Shown: in pieces, positions 1 to 5,851 of the stretch
How the letters are laid out: every line of letters begins with the position of its first letter
Numbering within the stretch: position 1 is the stretch's first letter
DNA from: Clostridiaceae bacterium
GTDB lineage: Bacteria > Bacillota > Clostridia > Saccharofermentanales > Fastidiosipilaceae
DNA length: 6,688 nt
NCBI GenBank assembly: GCA_012800515.1
Contig: JAAZJE010000096.1
Coordinates: 1-6,688 of the forward strand
Reading direction: 5' to 3'
The notes under the pieces: generated by a model
Seen by the model: only the letters and a program-made list of their open reading frames with translations
Databases searched by the model: none
Told to the model about the DNA's origin: nothing
Translations under genes and position numbers: made by a program

Positions 1-634
1 AGCCGCACTGCTTATTTCAACTATCTCCGGCCTGATTTTCGGTATCATTGCCGCAACTAAGCACAATACAATTTGGGACTATCTCGCTTCGGTAATAGGT
101 GTTATCGGCATATCCATGCCGGAATTCTTCATCGGTATCGTTGCGATTCTAATCTTCGCCATAAAACTGGGCTGGCTCCCGGCACAAGGACGCGGTAGTG
201 CCGATGCGACATTTATTCAGAATTTGCGCTATCTGATTTTGCCCGCTTCCAGCCTTGGTCTGTCACTGGCGGCGGCTCTGACGCGTTATACGCGCAACTC
301 GATGATGGACGTGATGAATCAGGATTATGTCAAAACGGCGCGGGCAAAGGGACTTTCCGAGAGCCGCGTATTCTTCAAACATGTATTCCGCAATGCGCTT
401 ATGCCCATAAGCGTGTTGATTTTTCTGCGTCTGCCGATGCTGATCGGAGGTTCGGTTGTTATTGAGCAGGTCTTCGGCTATGCCGGAATCGGCAATCGCC
501 TTTTGACCGCAATCAACAGCAGTGACTACCAGTTAGTATTAACAATTATCCTGATGTTGTCCTTTGTAGCCCTACTGGCCAGCCTCATGATTGACCTGGT
601 GACGGCGCTACTCGATCCGCGTGTTCGGCTATAG
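1..634 (+). CDS. Peptide-type ABC transporter permease, OppB/DppB family (5' end outside the window)
   Basis: This is one of the two membrane subunits of an Opp/Dpp/Nik-class ABC importer, forming half of the channel through the cytoplasmic membrane. The frame is open from the first complete codon at position 2, so the gene starts upstream. 210 residues are visible, out of roughly 300-330 usual for the family. Visible: hydrophobic segments near residues 1-18, 29-54, about 75-92, 137-155 and 178-200. The family motif SMPEFFIG is at 38-45 and a WLPAQG motif at 58-63. The EAA loop, which docks on the ATPase, spans about 107-134 (DYVKTARAKGL, then FRNALMP). EQVFGYAGIG is at 155-164 and the typical C-terminal end LLDPRVRL closes the protein. 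The next permease starts 16 nt after the stop, as expected in one operon. The family is clear, but the substrate (oligopeptide, dipeptide, nickel or other) cannot be told from this part. Confidence 0.95.
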   Translation, partial: AALLISTISGLIFGIIAATKHNTIWDYLASVIGVIGISMPEFFIGIVAILIFAIKLGWLPAQGRGSADATFIQNLRYLILPASSLGLSLAAALTRYTRNSMMDVMNQDYVKTARAKGLSESRVFFKHVFRNALMPISVLIFLRLPMLIGGSVVIEQVFGYAGIGNRLLTAINSSDYQLVLTIILMLSFVALLASLMIDLVTALLDPRVRL

Positions 635-650
635 AAAGGAGTCCAATCTT

Positions 651-1523
651 ATGAGTGAAAATGAAAAAAAGATTGTCAAATCCAGTCTGGCTAAGGAGAA
701 TTTCTACAAGCTGTTGCACAATCGCCTGGCGGTATTGGGCTTCATCCTGATGTTCGTCATTTTGCTGGCCTGCATTATGGCTCCGCTTCTGACACCCTAT
801 AGTCCCACAGACCTTAATCTGCGACATATGGGAAAACCTCCCGGCGGCGAGCATCCTTTCGGTACAGACAAGCTCGGCCGCGACGTGTTCGCGCGGGTGC
901 TCTACGGTGGACGGATTTCGATAGCAATAGGTTTGTCCGGTGCTCTGGGCGGAATGATTCTCGGGGTAATTATCGGGAGCTTTTGTGGATATTACGGCGG
1001 TTGGTTGGACGCAATTTTCGTCAAAATAGCGGAGTTGGTTTCCGTATTTCCTCAATTGCTTTTAGTTATGGTTATGAGAGTAATCCTGGGAGAGGGCATA
1101 AAAAACCTGATTATAATATTTGTCTTCACGGGTTGGATAGCGACCTTCCGGTTGGTTCGCGGTCGCTTTTTCTCCTTGCGTGAGGAGAGCTTCGTCGAGG
1201 CCTGTCGTGCTTTCGGGATTCGCAGTTCCTCAATAGTTTTTCGCCATATACTGCCCAACTGTCTGGGGCCGGTTATTGTCCAGTTGACTTTGAATACGGC
1301 CGGCTTTATCCTGCAGGAAGCGGCGCTTTCCTTCATCGGCATGGGGGTGCCATCGGGAATTCCCACCTGGGGGAACATCATAAACGCGGCGAAAGAACTG
1401 TTGAATATCACAAACTATCCGTGGTTGTGGGTGCCTCCCGGTCTGGCAATTGCGTTTTTTGTTCTGGGCGTCAACTTCTTCGGTGACGGTTTGCGGGATG
1501 TTCTGGATCCCAAGCAACAGTAA
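651..1523 (+). CDS. Peptide-type ABC transporter permease, OppC/DppC family
   Basis: This is the second membrane subunit of the importer, pairing with the upstream permease. I chose the ATG at 651 (290 aa) because AGAAAGGAG ends at 641, nine bases before it. A GTG at 621 would add ten residues but overlaps the previous gene and lacks a ribosome binding site. Domains seen: the OppC-type N-terminal segment with a first membrane helix at about 23-46, ending in APLLTPYSPTDLN; the hallmark HPFGTDKLGRDVFARVLYG at 68-86; helices near 89-110, 120-145, 150-165, 205-229 and 258-279; and the EAA loop at about 178-204 (SFVEACRAFGI, FRHILPNCLGP). The end, FFGDGLRDVLDP, is typical. The length fits the family (about 280-300). 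The ribosome binding site of the following ATPase gene overlaps its stop codon, so translation is probably coupled. Family assignment is secure; substrate is unknown. Confidence 0.97.
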   Translation: MSENEKKIVKSSLAKENFYKLLHNRLAVLGFILMFVILLACIMAPLLTPYSPTDLNLRHMGKPPGGEHPFGTDKLGRDVFARVLYGGRISIAIGLSGALGGMILGVIIGSFCGYYGGWLDAIFVKIAELVSVFPQLLLVMVMRVILGEGIKNLIIIFVFTGWIATFRLVRGRFFSLREESFVEACRAFGIRSSSIVFRHILPNCLGPVIVQLTLNTAGFILQEAALSFIGMGVPSGIPTWGNIINAAKELLNITNYPWLWVPPGLAIAFFVLGVNFFGDGLRDVLDPKQQ

Positions 1524-1528
1524 AGGAG
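1522..1528 (+). promoter_or_regulatory. Ribosome binding site that decides the start of the first ATPase gene
   Basis: AAAGGAG overlaps the TAA stop of the permease gene. It directly abuts the ATG at 1529 (no spacer) but lies six bases before the in-frame ATG at 1535. The second ATG is therefore the better start, and the protein then begins MATEYILEINNL, as OppD-type proteins usually do. Confidence 0.75.
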
Positions 1529-1534
1529 ATGAGA

Positions 1535-2548
1535 ATGGCGACCGAATATATTCTGGAAATAAATAATCTCAAGACACAATTTGTCGTGCGGCGCCGCCGG
1601 GTCGTCCGGGCGGTGGACGGTGTGACCTTCAAGGTCAGACGCGGTAAGATCCTCGGCCTGGTTGGTGAGAGCGGTTGCGGCAAGAGCGTCACGGCACACA
1701 GTATTATGCGTCTGTTACCCAAGACAGCCGTCATCCCCGAAGGCAGCATTATGTTCCATCCCGAAGGCGGGGAGTCGGTCGATATGGTTCAACTCAAGCC
1801 GACTGGACGCAAGATCCGTTCGATCCGCGGCAATGAAATCTCGATGATTTTTCAGGATCCGATGGCATCGTTGAACCCGGTCTACAATATCGGTGATCAG
1901 ATTGTCGAGGTTCTCTTAGAGCATTCCAAGATTACCAAAAAACAGGCTCTGGAACGTGCGGTCAGGATGCTTGAATTGTTGAGCATACCCAAGGCGAGCG
2001 AACGCATTAAGGATTATCCGCATCAGTTCTCCGGCGGCATGAAGCAACGTGTCATGATTGCAATGGGGCTGATTTGCCGTCCGCAACTTTTGATTGCCGA
2101 TGAGCCGACGACGGCTCTGGACGTTACGATTCAGGCGCAGATCATTGAGTTGATCAAGGAAATGCAGTCGGAATTCGGCTTCTCGACGATTATAATCACT
2201 CATAACATGGGTATTGTCGCTGATATGGCCGATGACGTGGCGGTAATGTACATGGGTAAAATCGTTGAATTCGGGACCAAGGAGGACGTTTTCCTGAATC
2301 CCCTGCATCCCTATACTCAGGCACTACTCAAATCCGTTCCGATATTGGGTAATGCCGGAGAGGACAAGCTGATTCCGATTCGCGGTGTGACGCCCGACCC
2401 GTCCGCAATGCCGCCCGGTTGTGCTTTTGAGCCGCGTTGCGATTTTGCCACCGAGGCTTGCAAGACATGTGTCCCGGGACGCGTGGGGGTCACGGACTCA
2501 CATATTGTGCGTTGCGTACATTGTATTGGGGAGAATCTCGATGACTGA
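1535..2548 (+). CDS. oppD: Peptide-type ABC transporter ATPase, OppD/DppD-like, with Cys-rich C-terminal tail
   Basis: Cytoplasmic ATPase that hydrolyses ATP to drive the two permeases. It has 337 residues from the ATG at 1535. All motifs are intact: Walker A GESGCGKS at 44-51, Q-loop Gln107 in IFQDPMASLNP, signature FSGGMKQR at 165-172 (the MKQR variant is common in OppD/DppD), Walker B LLIADEP at 185-191 with catalytic Glu190, D-loop ALD at 194-196, and switch His223. The C-terminal oligopeptide-transporter domain begins near NPLHPYTQALL (255-265) and ends in a cysteine-rich tail: Cys296, 302, 309, 312, 327 and 330. The pattern PPGCAFEPRC, then a third Cys and RC near the end, matches the region that binds a 4Fe-4S cluster in characterised dipeptide/oligopeptide importers. 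Its last codons overlap the second ATPase gene by 8 nt. The symbol follows the usual naming of the first ATPase; the substrate is not established. Confidence 0.96.
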   Translation: MATEYILEINNLKTQFVVRRRRVVRAVDGVTFKVRRGKILGLVGESGCGKSVTAHSIMRLLPKTAVIPEGSIMFHPEGGESVDMVQLKPTGRKIRSIRGNEISMIFQDPMASLNPVYNIGDQIVEVLLEHSKITKKQALERAVRMLELLSIPKASERIKDYPHQFSGGMKQRVMIAMGLICRPQLLIADEPTTALDVTIQAQIIELIKEMQSEFGFSTIIITHNMGIVADMADDVAVMYMGKIVEFGTKEDVFLNPLHPYTQALLKSVPILGNAGEDKLIPIRGVTPDPSAMPPGCAFEPRCDFATEACKTCVPGRVGVTDSHIVRCVHCIGENLDD

Positions 2549-3563
2549 ATCTAATGTGCTTTTGGAACTGAATAATATCAAAAAATATTTCCCGATTACG
2601 GCCGGAATGTTCCGCCGTGAGGTCGGGGCAGTGCGTGCCGTTGACGATATTTCCTTGCGTGTTTATCGCGGAGAGACGCTGGGTCTGGTCGGCGAGAGCG
2701 GTTGCGGCAAGACGACCCTGGGTAAATGTGTCGTGCGTCTGCTGGAGCCAAATTCTGGAAGCATGCAATACAATTTTGAGGGCGAGATGCGGGATCTCTT
2801 GAGCCTGAATGCACAAGAGAGCTTTGCGGCACGGAGGAAAATACAGATGGTTTTCCAGGATCCTTACTCCTCGCTGAATCCGATGAAGACTATCTACCAG
2901 TCGTTTGACGAGCCGATTCGTATCCACTCGAACCGTAGCAAGGAGGAGCGCCGTGAACTGATTGCTCGACTTTTGGAGGCGGTCAATCTACATCCGGAAT
3001 ACATGTACCGCTATCCGCATGAATTTTCAGGCGGTCAGAGACAGCGGATTTGTATTGCCCGCGCCTTGTGTGTGGATCCGGAGCTGGTTGTCTGCGACGA
3101 GCCGGTCTCCGCACTGGACGTTTCGATTCAGGCTCAGGTCCTGAATCAGATGAAGGATCTGCAGGAAAAGTTGAGCCTGACCTATATATTCATTGCCCAT
3201 GACCTTTCGGTAGTTGAGTACATGAGCGATCGGATTGCGGTTATGTATTTGGGACAAGTGCTCGAATTGGCTCCTGCCAGGTCACTTTATGACCGACATA
3301 TCCATCCTTACACTCAGGCTCTGTTGTCTGCGGTTCCGGTTCCCGATATACGTGCTAAGCGCGAGCGGATTATTTTGGAGGGTGATGTTCCTTCGCCTGC
3401 GGATCCGCCGCAGGGTTGTCGCTTCCATACCCGCTGTCGATATTGTCACGCACGGTGTATCGAAGAGATGCCGAAATTGGAGCCCTTGGTTGCGGATTCG
3501 GAGCACTTCGTAGCTTGCCATCTGGCCGAGGAGCGCTTTGCTGCAGGGGGAACCGAAGCGTAA
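2541..3563 (+). CDS. oppF: Peptide-type ABC transporter ATPase, OppF/DppF-like, with Cys-rich C-terminal tail
   Basis: Second ATPase of the importer, expected to form a heterodimer with the upstream ATPase. The ATG at 2541 (340 aa) is chosen because GGGGAG at 2528-2533 lies seven bases upstream and the protein then starts MTESNVLLELNNIKKYFPI, the classic OppF opening. A GTG further upstream in frame only reads through the end of the previous gene. Motifs: Walker A GESGCGKT at 51-58, Q-loop Gln106 in VFQDPYSSLNP, signature FSGGQRQR at 162-169, Walker B VVCDEP at 183-188 with catalytic Glu187, ALD at 191-193 and switch His220. The HPYTQALLSAVP motif at 255-266 opens the C-terminal domain. Cysteines follow at 293, 299, 302, 306 and 326 (QGCRFHTRC, YC, RC, ACH), again a likely 4Fe-4S site, with one Cys more than the usual four. 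The start lies inside the end of the previous gene, which suggests translational coupling. It is the last gene of this block. Confidence 0.96.
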   Translation: MTESNVLLELNNIKKYFPITAGMFRREVGAVRAVDDISLRVYRGETLGLVGESGCGKTTLGKCVVRLLEPNSGSMQYNFEGEMRDLLSLNAQESFAARRKIQMVFQDPYSSLNPMKTIYQSFDEPIRIHSNRSKEERRELIARLLEAVNLHPEYMYRYPHEFSGGQRQRICIARALCVDPELVVCDEPVSALDVSIQAQVLNQMKDLQEKLSLTYIFIAHDLSVVEYMSDRIAVMYLGQVLELAPARSLYDRHIHPYTQALLSAVPVPDIRAKRERIILEGDVPSPADPPQGCRFHTRCRYCHARCIEEMPKLEPLVADSEHFVACHLAEERFAAGGTEA

Positions 3564-3625
3564 AATTTAAATTCGACTCACTCGACCTGAAACGAGGAGA
3601 GCGGGGAGAGCGTGACCGTAAACAG

Positions 3626-3655
3626 TTGACGCATTTCGCGGCGGCGTGGTACAAT
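3626..3655 (+). promoter_or_regulatory. Sigma-A-type promoter for rimP-nusA-ylxR(-infB)
   Basis: TTGACG at 3626-3631 and TACAAT at 3650-3655 are each one base from consensus, with an 18-bp spacer. Transcription should begin near the A at 3662, about 88 nt before the rimP start. The 62 bp between the second ATPase gene and this promoter hold only an AATTTAAATT palindrome (3564-3573) and an 8-bp GGAGAGCG direct repeat (3596-3603 and 3605-3612). I see no terminator there. Confidence 0.75.
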
Positions 3656-3660
3656 TTGGG

Positions 3661-3675
3661 CACTGTAAACCAGTG
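3661..3675 (+). promoter_or_regulatory. Small dyad at the predicted transcription start (possible operator or 5' RNA stem)
   Basis: CACTG and CAGTG flank a 5-base spacer (TAAAC), giving a perfect 5-bp inverted repeat over the expected +1 position. It could be a protein site in DNA or a small hairpin at the 5' end of the leader RNA. It is short enough to be chance. Confidence 0.35.
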
Positions 3676-3678
3676 AAT

Positions 3679-3730
3679 AGTCTTGACAAAAAGGGCGGGA
3701 TAAACTCGCTCTTTTGTTTTGTCGGAGACT
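3679..3730 (+). promoter_or_regulatory. Long imperfect leader hairpin ending at the rimP ribosome binding site
   Basis: The arm at 3679-3691 (AGTCTTGACAAAA) pairs with 3717-3730 (TTTTGTCGGAGACT): 12 Watson-Crick pairs, one U-G pair and a bulged G at 3724. Inside it, A plus GGGCGGG (3692-3699) pairs with CTCGCTC plus T (3705-3712) around a 5-nt loop, leaving 3713-3716 bulged. This fold places the terminator's U-rich tail in a helix, so it competes with the simple terminator read-out. It ends one base before the GTGGAGGAGG that contains the rimP ribosome binding site. Confidence 0.6.
3689..3723 (+). terminator. Intrinsic terminator in the rimP-nusA leader
   Basis: The stem AAAAGGGCGGG (3689-3699) pairs with CTCGCTCTTTT (3705-3715): 9 Watson-Crick and 2 G-U pairs around the loop ATAAA. 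It is followed by GTTTTGTC, so the GC-rich part has an A-tract before it and a U-rich tract after it, as in intrinsic terminators. It lies between the promoter and rimP, so it can act as a leader attenuator. In Bacillus subtilis the equivalent operon is reported to be autoregulated by NusA-stimulated termination in its leader; that the same happens here is inference. It is also the only terminator visible downstream of the second ABC ATPase gene. Confidence 0.75.
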
Positions 3731-3732
3731 GT

Positions 3733-3740
3733 GGAGGAGG
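3733..3740 (+). promoter_or_regulatory. rimP ribosome binding site (start choice ambiguous)
   Basis: GGAGGAGG abuts the ATG at 3741. Its AGGAGG (3735-3740) is nine bases before the GTG at 3750, while its first GGAGG (3733-3737) is only three bases before the ATG. The spacing favours GTG, the codon type favours ATG. A third site, AAGGAG at 3759-3764, is too close (3 nt) to the ATG at 3768. Confidence 0.7.
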
Positions 3741-3749
3741 ATGAAAGCG

Positions 3750-4223
3750 GTGCGACCTAAGGAGCTGATGGCTGCGGCCGAGCGGATCGGCACTCCGATT
3801 GCGGAGGGACTGGGTCTGGCCTTGCTGGAGGTTAAGTGGTTCAACGAACGGGGACGCAATGTGATGCGTTTCATTATCGATCGGCGTGGCGGAGTTTCCA
3901 TCGATGATTGCGAGGCCATGAGCCTTGCCGTCGAACCGAAACTGGACGCAGAGCTGGACGAGCATATTCCGGGCGAATGGGCTCTGGAGGTGTCCTCGCC
4001 CGGAATTGATCGTCCGCTCAAAACACGGGCGGATTTTGAACGCCATGCCGGCAGTCAGGCGGAGCTCAGGCTCTACCGAGCCCAGGATGGCAAGAAGGTA
4101 TTCACCGGGGAACTGGTGGGAATGAACGATGCGGATGAAATCGTCCTGAAAACGGCTGAAGGTGAGACCGTCAGCTTTGCGAAGGAAGATGTCAGTATTG
4201 TGAAGCGTGCAATAATTTTTTAG
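3750..4223 (+). CDS. rimP: Ribosome maturation factor RimP
   Basis: RimP is a cytoplasmic factor needed for maturation of the 30S ribosomal subunit. Starting at the GTG at 3750 the protein has 157 aa, close to the family norm (about 150-160), and its N-terminus lines up with that of B. subtilis RimP (YlxS) as I remember it. An ATG at 3741 would add three residues. Seen: an N-terminal alpha/beta domain (about 1-85) with LGLALLEVKW (21-30), MRFIIDRRGGVSIDDC (39-54) and the family signature LEVSSPGIDRPL (79-90). A small C-terminal SH3-like domain follows (about 93-157), with FTGELVG at 118-124 and the ending VKRAIIF. It is the first gene of the rimP-nusA block and lies behind its own promoter and leader terminator; nusA starts 17 nt after its stop. 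Gene order and motifs make the call secure. Confidence 0.96.
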   Translation: MRPKELMAAAERIGTPIAEGLGLALLEVKWFNERGRNVMRFIIDRRGGVSIDDCEAMSLAVEPKLDAELDEHIPGEWALEVSSPGIDRPLKTRADFERHAGSQAELRLYRAQDGKKVFTGELVGMNDADEIVLKTAEGETVSFAKEDVSIVKRAIIF

Positions 4224-4240
4224 GACATAATGGAGAGGAT

Positions 4241-5500
4241 ATGAGCAGAGAAATTGTGATGGCGGTCAAGGCGTTGGCCAAAGAACGCAAGATAGACCCG
4301 GAGATTTTGTTTACGGCGATCGAAGAGGGGCTGGTATCGGCCTATCGTCGTGAATTTGATGTCAAGAGCACGGAGAATATTCGCGAGCGGATTTTTGCCG
4401 AGATCGATCGTGAGACCGGTGAGATGCGGGTCTTCTTTAACAAAGAGGTCGTCGAGGTGGTAACGGACGAACATACCCAGATCTCTCTGGCGGAAGCGCG
4501 GGAGTATGACGAGGAGTTCGAAGTCGGCGAGCTGATTGAATTTGAAGTTTCACCGCAGGATTTCGGACGTCTGGCGGCGCAGACCGCCCGTAGCGTGATA
4601 ACTCATAAGTTAAATGAGGCCGAGAGCAAGCGTGTTTTCGAGGAGTTCAGCCAGCTGGTTAATACTGTCGTTACCGGAACGGTGAAGCGACGCGAACGTC
4701 GGGACGTTTACGTTGAGGTTAACGGGGTTGAGGCTCTCCTGCGCGGCAGCGAACAGGTGCGCAACGACAATTACAACTTCAATGTGCGGATGCGCTTTTT
4801 TGTACTGAATGTGAGTGAGCATCGCGGTCGCCCGCTGATTGAATTGTCGCGCAAATCGCCGGGCCTGGTGATACATCTTTTCCAGCAGGAGGTTCCTGAG
4901 ATCGCCAGCGGTGTCGTTCAGATTACCGGTATCGCCCGTGAGGCCGGCATGCGTACTAAGATGTCGGTCATTTCCAATGACGAGAATGTTGATCCGTTAG
5001 GAGCCTGCGTCGGTCAGCGAGGGATGCGCGTCCAGGCGATTATCGAGGAGCTGCGCGGCGAAAAGATTGATATCATCAATTGGCACCCCGACGTGGCGCT
5101 CTTCATAAGCAATGCGCTGAGCCCAGCTCGAGTGCGGCGCGTCGATCTGAATCCGGAGGCGATGGCCGCCCGGGTTATTGTCCCGGACGATCAGTTGTCG
5201 CTGGCAATCGGCCGTGAGGGGCAAAATGCCCGCCTGGCCGCCCGTCTGACCGGATGGAAAATCGATATTAAGAGTGATACGCAGTTCAACCAGTCGCTAC
5301 AGGAAGAAATCATGGAGCATTTCGTGATTACGCCCGAAGAGGATCTCGAGCCGGAGTCGGACGGGCTCGCTGACGAGACTGTGGCTGAAGATCCGGACGC
5401 ACCGATCGACTTCAGTGAGTACCTGAGCAGCTTTATGCAGCCCGACGTAGGTGATCGCTATCAGGATATCGAGCATGGAGGCGGTAAGACCGAAGAGTAG
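4241..5500 (+). CDS. nusA: Transcription termination/antitermination factor NusA
   Basis: NusA binds RNA polymerase and nascent RNA, and modulates pausing, intrinsic termination and antitermination. The ATG at 4241 follows GGAGAGG (4232-4238) and gives 419 aa. Domains: N-terminal polymerase-binding domain at about 1-135; S1 domain at about 140-205 (VTGTVKRRERRDVYVEVNG); KH1 with GQRG at 258-261, followed by RVQAIIEELRGEKIDIINW; and KH2 with GREG at 324-327 in QLSLAIGREGQNARLAARL, then TGWKIDIKS. The KH1 loop has GQRG where many Bacillota have GPKG, a mild change. Residues from about 346 form an acidic tail of some 75 residues, rich in Glu and Asp and without AR1/AR2-type repeats. B. subtilis NusA is about 370 aa, so the tail is longer than in that reference. 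ylxR follows after 8 nt. NusA may feed back on the leader terminator upstream of rimP. Confidence 0.98.
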   Translation: MSREIVMAVKALAKERKIDPEILFTAIEEGLVSAYRREFDVKSTENIRERIFAEIDRETGEMRVFFNKEVVEVVTDEHTQISLAEAREYDEEFEVGELIEFEVSPQDFGRLAAQTARSVITHKLNEAESKRVFEEFSQLVNTVVTGTVKRRERRDVYVEVNGVEALLRGSEQVRNDNYNFNVRMRFFVLNVSEHRGRPLIELSRKSPGLVIHLFQQEVPEIASGVVQITGIAREAGMRTKMSVISNDENVDPLGACVGQRGMRVQAIIEELRGEKIDIINWHPDVALFISNALSPARVRRVDLNPEAMAARVIVPDDQLSLAIGREGQNARLAARLTGWKIDIKSDTQFNQSLQEEIMEHFVITPEEDLEPESDGLADETVAEDPDAPIDFSEYLSSFMQPDVGDRYQDIEHGGGKTEE

Positions 5501-5508
5501 GCGGGAGT

Positions 5509-5772
5509 ATGATAAAGCGTCAGCCCTTACGCATGTGTGTCTGCTGCCGGGAGAGAGATGAACAGAGAAATCTAATGCGCTTTGTCGTCAGCGACGGTGA
5601 GGTGGTCCCGGATCCGACCGGCCGCGCTCCGGGACGCGGCGCGTATGTGTGCGGCAAACCGGAATGTTTGGAGGCAGTGTTGAAGAAAAGGCGCTTGGGT
5701 CAGGCCCTAAAGGCCGGTCAGGGTGAAGCGGTAGAGAAGGCGATTGCCGCTCTTCAGCAGGCGAAGGAATGA
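5509..5772 (+). CDS. ylxR: YlxR/RnpM family RNA-binding protein
   Basis: Small basic protein (87 aa) of the YlxR (DUF448) family, nearly always encoded next to nusA and infB. It is described in B. subtilis as an RNA-binding protein that modulates RNase P (name RnpM) and has also been linked to gene regulation. Seen: the start MIKRQPLRMCVCC, matching the family's opening; VPDPTGRAPGRGAYVC at 33-48, containing the invariant GRGAY; and a helical C-terminal half with KKRRLGQAL. Cysteines at 10, 12, 13, 48 and 53 give a CxCC plus CxxxxC pattern that could bind metal, though this is only a possibility. The ribosome binding site is weak: GGGAG at 5503-5507 is one base from the ATG, so coupling to nusA (stop 8 nt upstream) is likely. 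The stop codon overlaps the -35 element of the next promoter. Confidence 0.93.
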   Translation: MIKRQPLRMCVCCRERDEQRNLMRFVVSDGEVVPDPTGRAPGRGAYVCGKPECLEAVLKKRRLGQALKAGQGEAVEKAIAALQQAKE

Positions 5773-5798
5773 CAGTGTCCGCCAATAATGAGTATAAT
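5769..5798 (+). promoter_or_regulatory. Internal sigma-A-type promoter before the infB candidate
   Basis: ATGACA at 5769-5774 (five of six consensus bases, overlapping the ylxR stop) and a perfect TATAAT at 5793-5798 are separated by 18 bp. Predicted start is near 5805, about 47 nt before the ATG at 5852. It occupies the place where ylxQ sits in most Bacillota. Confidence 0.65.
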
Positions 5799-5806
5799 AG
5801 ATGGGA

Positions 5807-5832
5807 CATCCACGAACGTATAGCGTGTGATG
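5807..5832 (+). promoter_or_regulatory. Leader hairpin just before the infB ribosome binding site
   Basis: CATCCACG (5807-5814) pairs with CGTG (5824-5827) and GATG (5829-5832): 8 base pairs with one bulged T at 5828 and a 9-nt loop. GATG at 5800-5803 could instead pair with CATC at 5807-5810, giving a weaker competing stem. No U-tract follows, so it is not a terminator. The ribosome binding site GGAGG (5834-5838) begins two bases downstream and is unusually far, 13 nt, from the ATG. Confidence 0.45.
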
Positions 5833-5851
5833 TGGAGGAAAAGCGAGATAT

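Noticed and set aside
585..1055. A 156-codon antisense frame opposite the second permease gene
   Set aside because: Its sense strand encodes unmistakable permease motifs; the antisense product shows no recognisable domain.
3564..3600. A terminator directly after the second ATPase gene (CTCG/CGAG stem at 3581-3596)
   Set aside because: The stem is only 4 bp with an 8-nt loop and no T-run follows.
3416..3676. An 86-codon + strand frame across the end of the second ATPase gene and the rimP promoter
   Set aside because: It is out of frame inside a clear ATPase gene, has no ribosome binding site, resembles no family I know, and runs through the promoter elements.
3683..3706. A perfect TTGACA at 3683-3688 as the -35 of a second rimP promoter
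   Set aside because: There is no acceptable -10 at 16-19 bp; the nearest AT-rich hexamer, TAAACT at 3701, is only 12 bp away. The bases are explained as part of the leader hairpin arm.
3567..4046. Long antisense frames (147-159 codons) opposite rimP and its leader
   Set aside because: They lie opposite a well-supported gene, lack ribosome binding sites, and their composition is what GC-biased coding DNA gives on the other strand.
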